NCBI RefSeq assembly: GCF_018599245.1
Contig: NZ_JAHEVJ010000005.1
Coordinates: 1 to 64,000 of the forward strand
Length of the DNA: 64,000 nucleotides
Source: Aliiroseovarius lamellibrachiae
Lineage (GTDB): Bacteria > Pseudomonadota > Alphaproteobacteria > Rhodobacterales > Rhodobacteraceae
Reading direction: 5' to 3'
This document shows, in pieces, positions 63,515-64,000 of the stretch; the first letter of the stretch is position 1, and every line of letters begins with the position of its first letter. The translations under genes were made by a program, and so were the position numbers. The notes under the pieces are model-generated. The model did not search any database, was not told where the DNA came from, and saw only the letters and a list, made by a program, of their open reading frames with translations.

Positions 63515-64000
63515 ATGACTGATTTTGCAGACAAAACCCCTGATCACATCGACCGCATACGCGCCCAATGGACCCGTGAACGCCCCGATTTGAACGTGAC
63601 GCCGATGGGCTTGCTTGGGCGGATGTCCCATATCCACAGCCACCTGTCCGCAGGTATGATGCGCGTGTTCAAAGCGCATGGATTGAACTTGGCGAGCTTC
63701 GATGTGCTGGCCACATTGCGCCGCGCAGGCCCGCCATATGCGCTGACACCTTCGGCGCTGATTGACTGGACCATGGTCACATCTGGCACCATGACCAACC
63801 GACTTGACCGGCTAGAAGCCGAAGGGTTGATTTCGCGCCAACCCAACCCCGATGATGGGCGTGGTTCCGTCGTTGGCTTGACCGACAAGGGCTTTGCTTT
63901 AATCGACGAGATGATGGCAGAGCATGTGGCCAACCAACACTCTCTGGTTGACTGTTTCAACGAGGCGGAGCAGGCCCAGCTGGACGCGTTATTGCGCCGT
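63515..64000 (+). CDS. MarR-family transcriptional regulator (cut by window edge)
   Basis: An open frame of 162 codons starting MTDFADKTPDHIDRIRAQWT and running off the window with no stop. It shows the MarR winged helix: GLNLASFDVLATLRRAG, SALIDWTMVTSGTMTNRLDR, and the wing EAEGLISRQPNPDDGRG followed by VVGLTDKGFALID. It is the repressor expected for the divergent exporter. The ligand is unknown. The C-terminal dimerisation helices are only partly present. Confidence 0.88.
   Translation, partial: MTDFADKTPDHIDRIRAQWTRERPDLNVTPMGLLGRMSHIHSHLSAGMMRVFKAHGLNLASFDVLATLRRAGPPYALTPSALIDWTMVTSGTMTNRLDRLEAEGLISRQPNPDDGRGSVVGLTDKGFALIDEMMAEHVANQHSLVDCFNEAEQAQLDALLRR

Overview
The window reads as chromosomal DNA of a marine Roseobacter-type alphaproteobacterium (Rhodobacterales). 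This rests on the gene neighbourhoods: rpoZ-rsh-DUF2062-pdxJ-acpS-lepB-rnc-era-recO; ptsH-EIIA-rapZ-hprK-chvG-chvI beside an ATP-dependent pckA; a methylsuccinyl-CoA dehydrogenase of the ethylmalonyl-CoA pathway; and several small families I associate with this order (DUF6473, DUF6173, DUF1491, DUF6732). Base composition is fairly high in GC and genes are packed with ATGA or TGATG overlaps. No rRNA, tRNA, CRISPR array, transposase, integrase or phage gene was seen. The window cuts tuf at the left edge and a marR gene at the right edge.

Layout. 0-5.5 kb (minus): tuf start, lipoprotein, M48 protease, DUF898 protein, parC. 5.6-10.1 kb (plus): SH3 protein, SDR, HIG1-like protein, PduO-type cobalamin adenosyltransferase, etfBA. 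10.1-13.7 kb (minus): DUF6473 protein, a doubtful small ORF and a NIT-domain chemoreceptor. 13.8-21.3 kb: acyltransferase, the HPr/EIIA/RapZ/HPr kinase/ChvG/ChvI run, and pckA divergent from it. 21.4-30.6 kb is the most accessory-like part: a small secreted protein with a thioredoxin-like WCGPC motif, a LuxR regulator fused to a probably dead alpha/beta hydrolase, an esterase-like protein, a TauE/SafE permease, mcd, and a TetR gene divergent from two membrane proteins with two matching operators between them. 29.8-40.3 kb (minus): recO back to folK, holding the core processing and stringent-response genes. 40.3-48.8 kb: NYN protein, ispH, methyltransferase, rnhA, then a perfect 13-copy octamer array beside glsB, fmt, a degenerate deformylase, a canonical def, a PatB-like lyase and an L,D-transpeptidase. 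48.9-55.6 kb (minus): seven-gene corrin-ring operon. 55.9-64 kb: DsbD-like domain protein, yqgE, tsaC, DmdC-like acyl-CoA dehydrogenase with a metallo-beta-lactamase-fold partner, GNAT, DUF6173, and an EamA exporter divergent from marR over two palindromes.

How the genes connect. EtfAB can take electrons from both acyl-CoA dehydrogenases. The corrin operon and the adenosyltransferase serve the same cofactor, which the ethylmalonyl-CoA route needs at its B12-dependent mutases. The PTS-like proteins and ChvGI lie next to gluconeogenic pckA, a carbon/envelope-signalling arrangement known in alphaproteobacteria. def, its degenerate paralogue and fmt form a formyl-methionine unit.

No wholly new multi-gene system is evident; most of the window is core genome. 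The observations most worth following are the octamer array at 44093-44200, the deformylase paralogue that has lost two catalytic-site residues, the LuxR/pseudo-hydrolase fusion, the duplicated sequence modules upstream of the corrin operon, and a dispersed intergenic repeat with three copies here.
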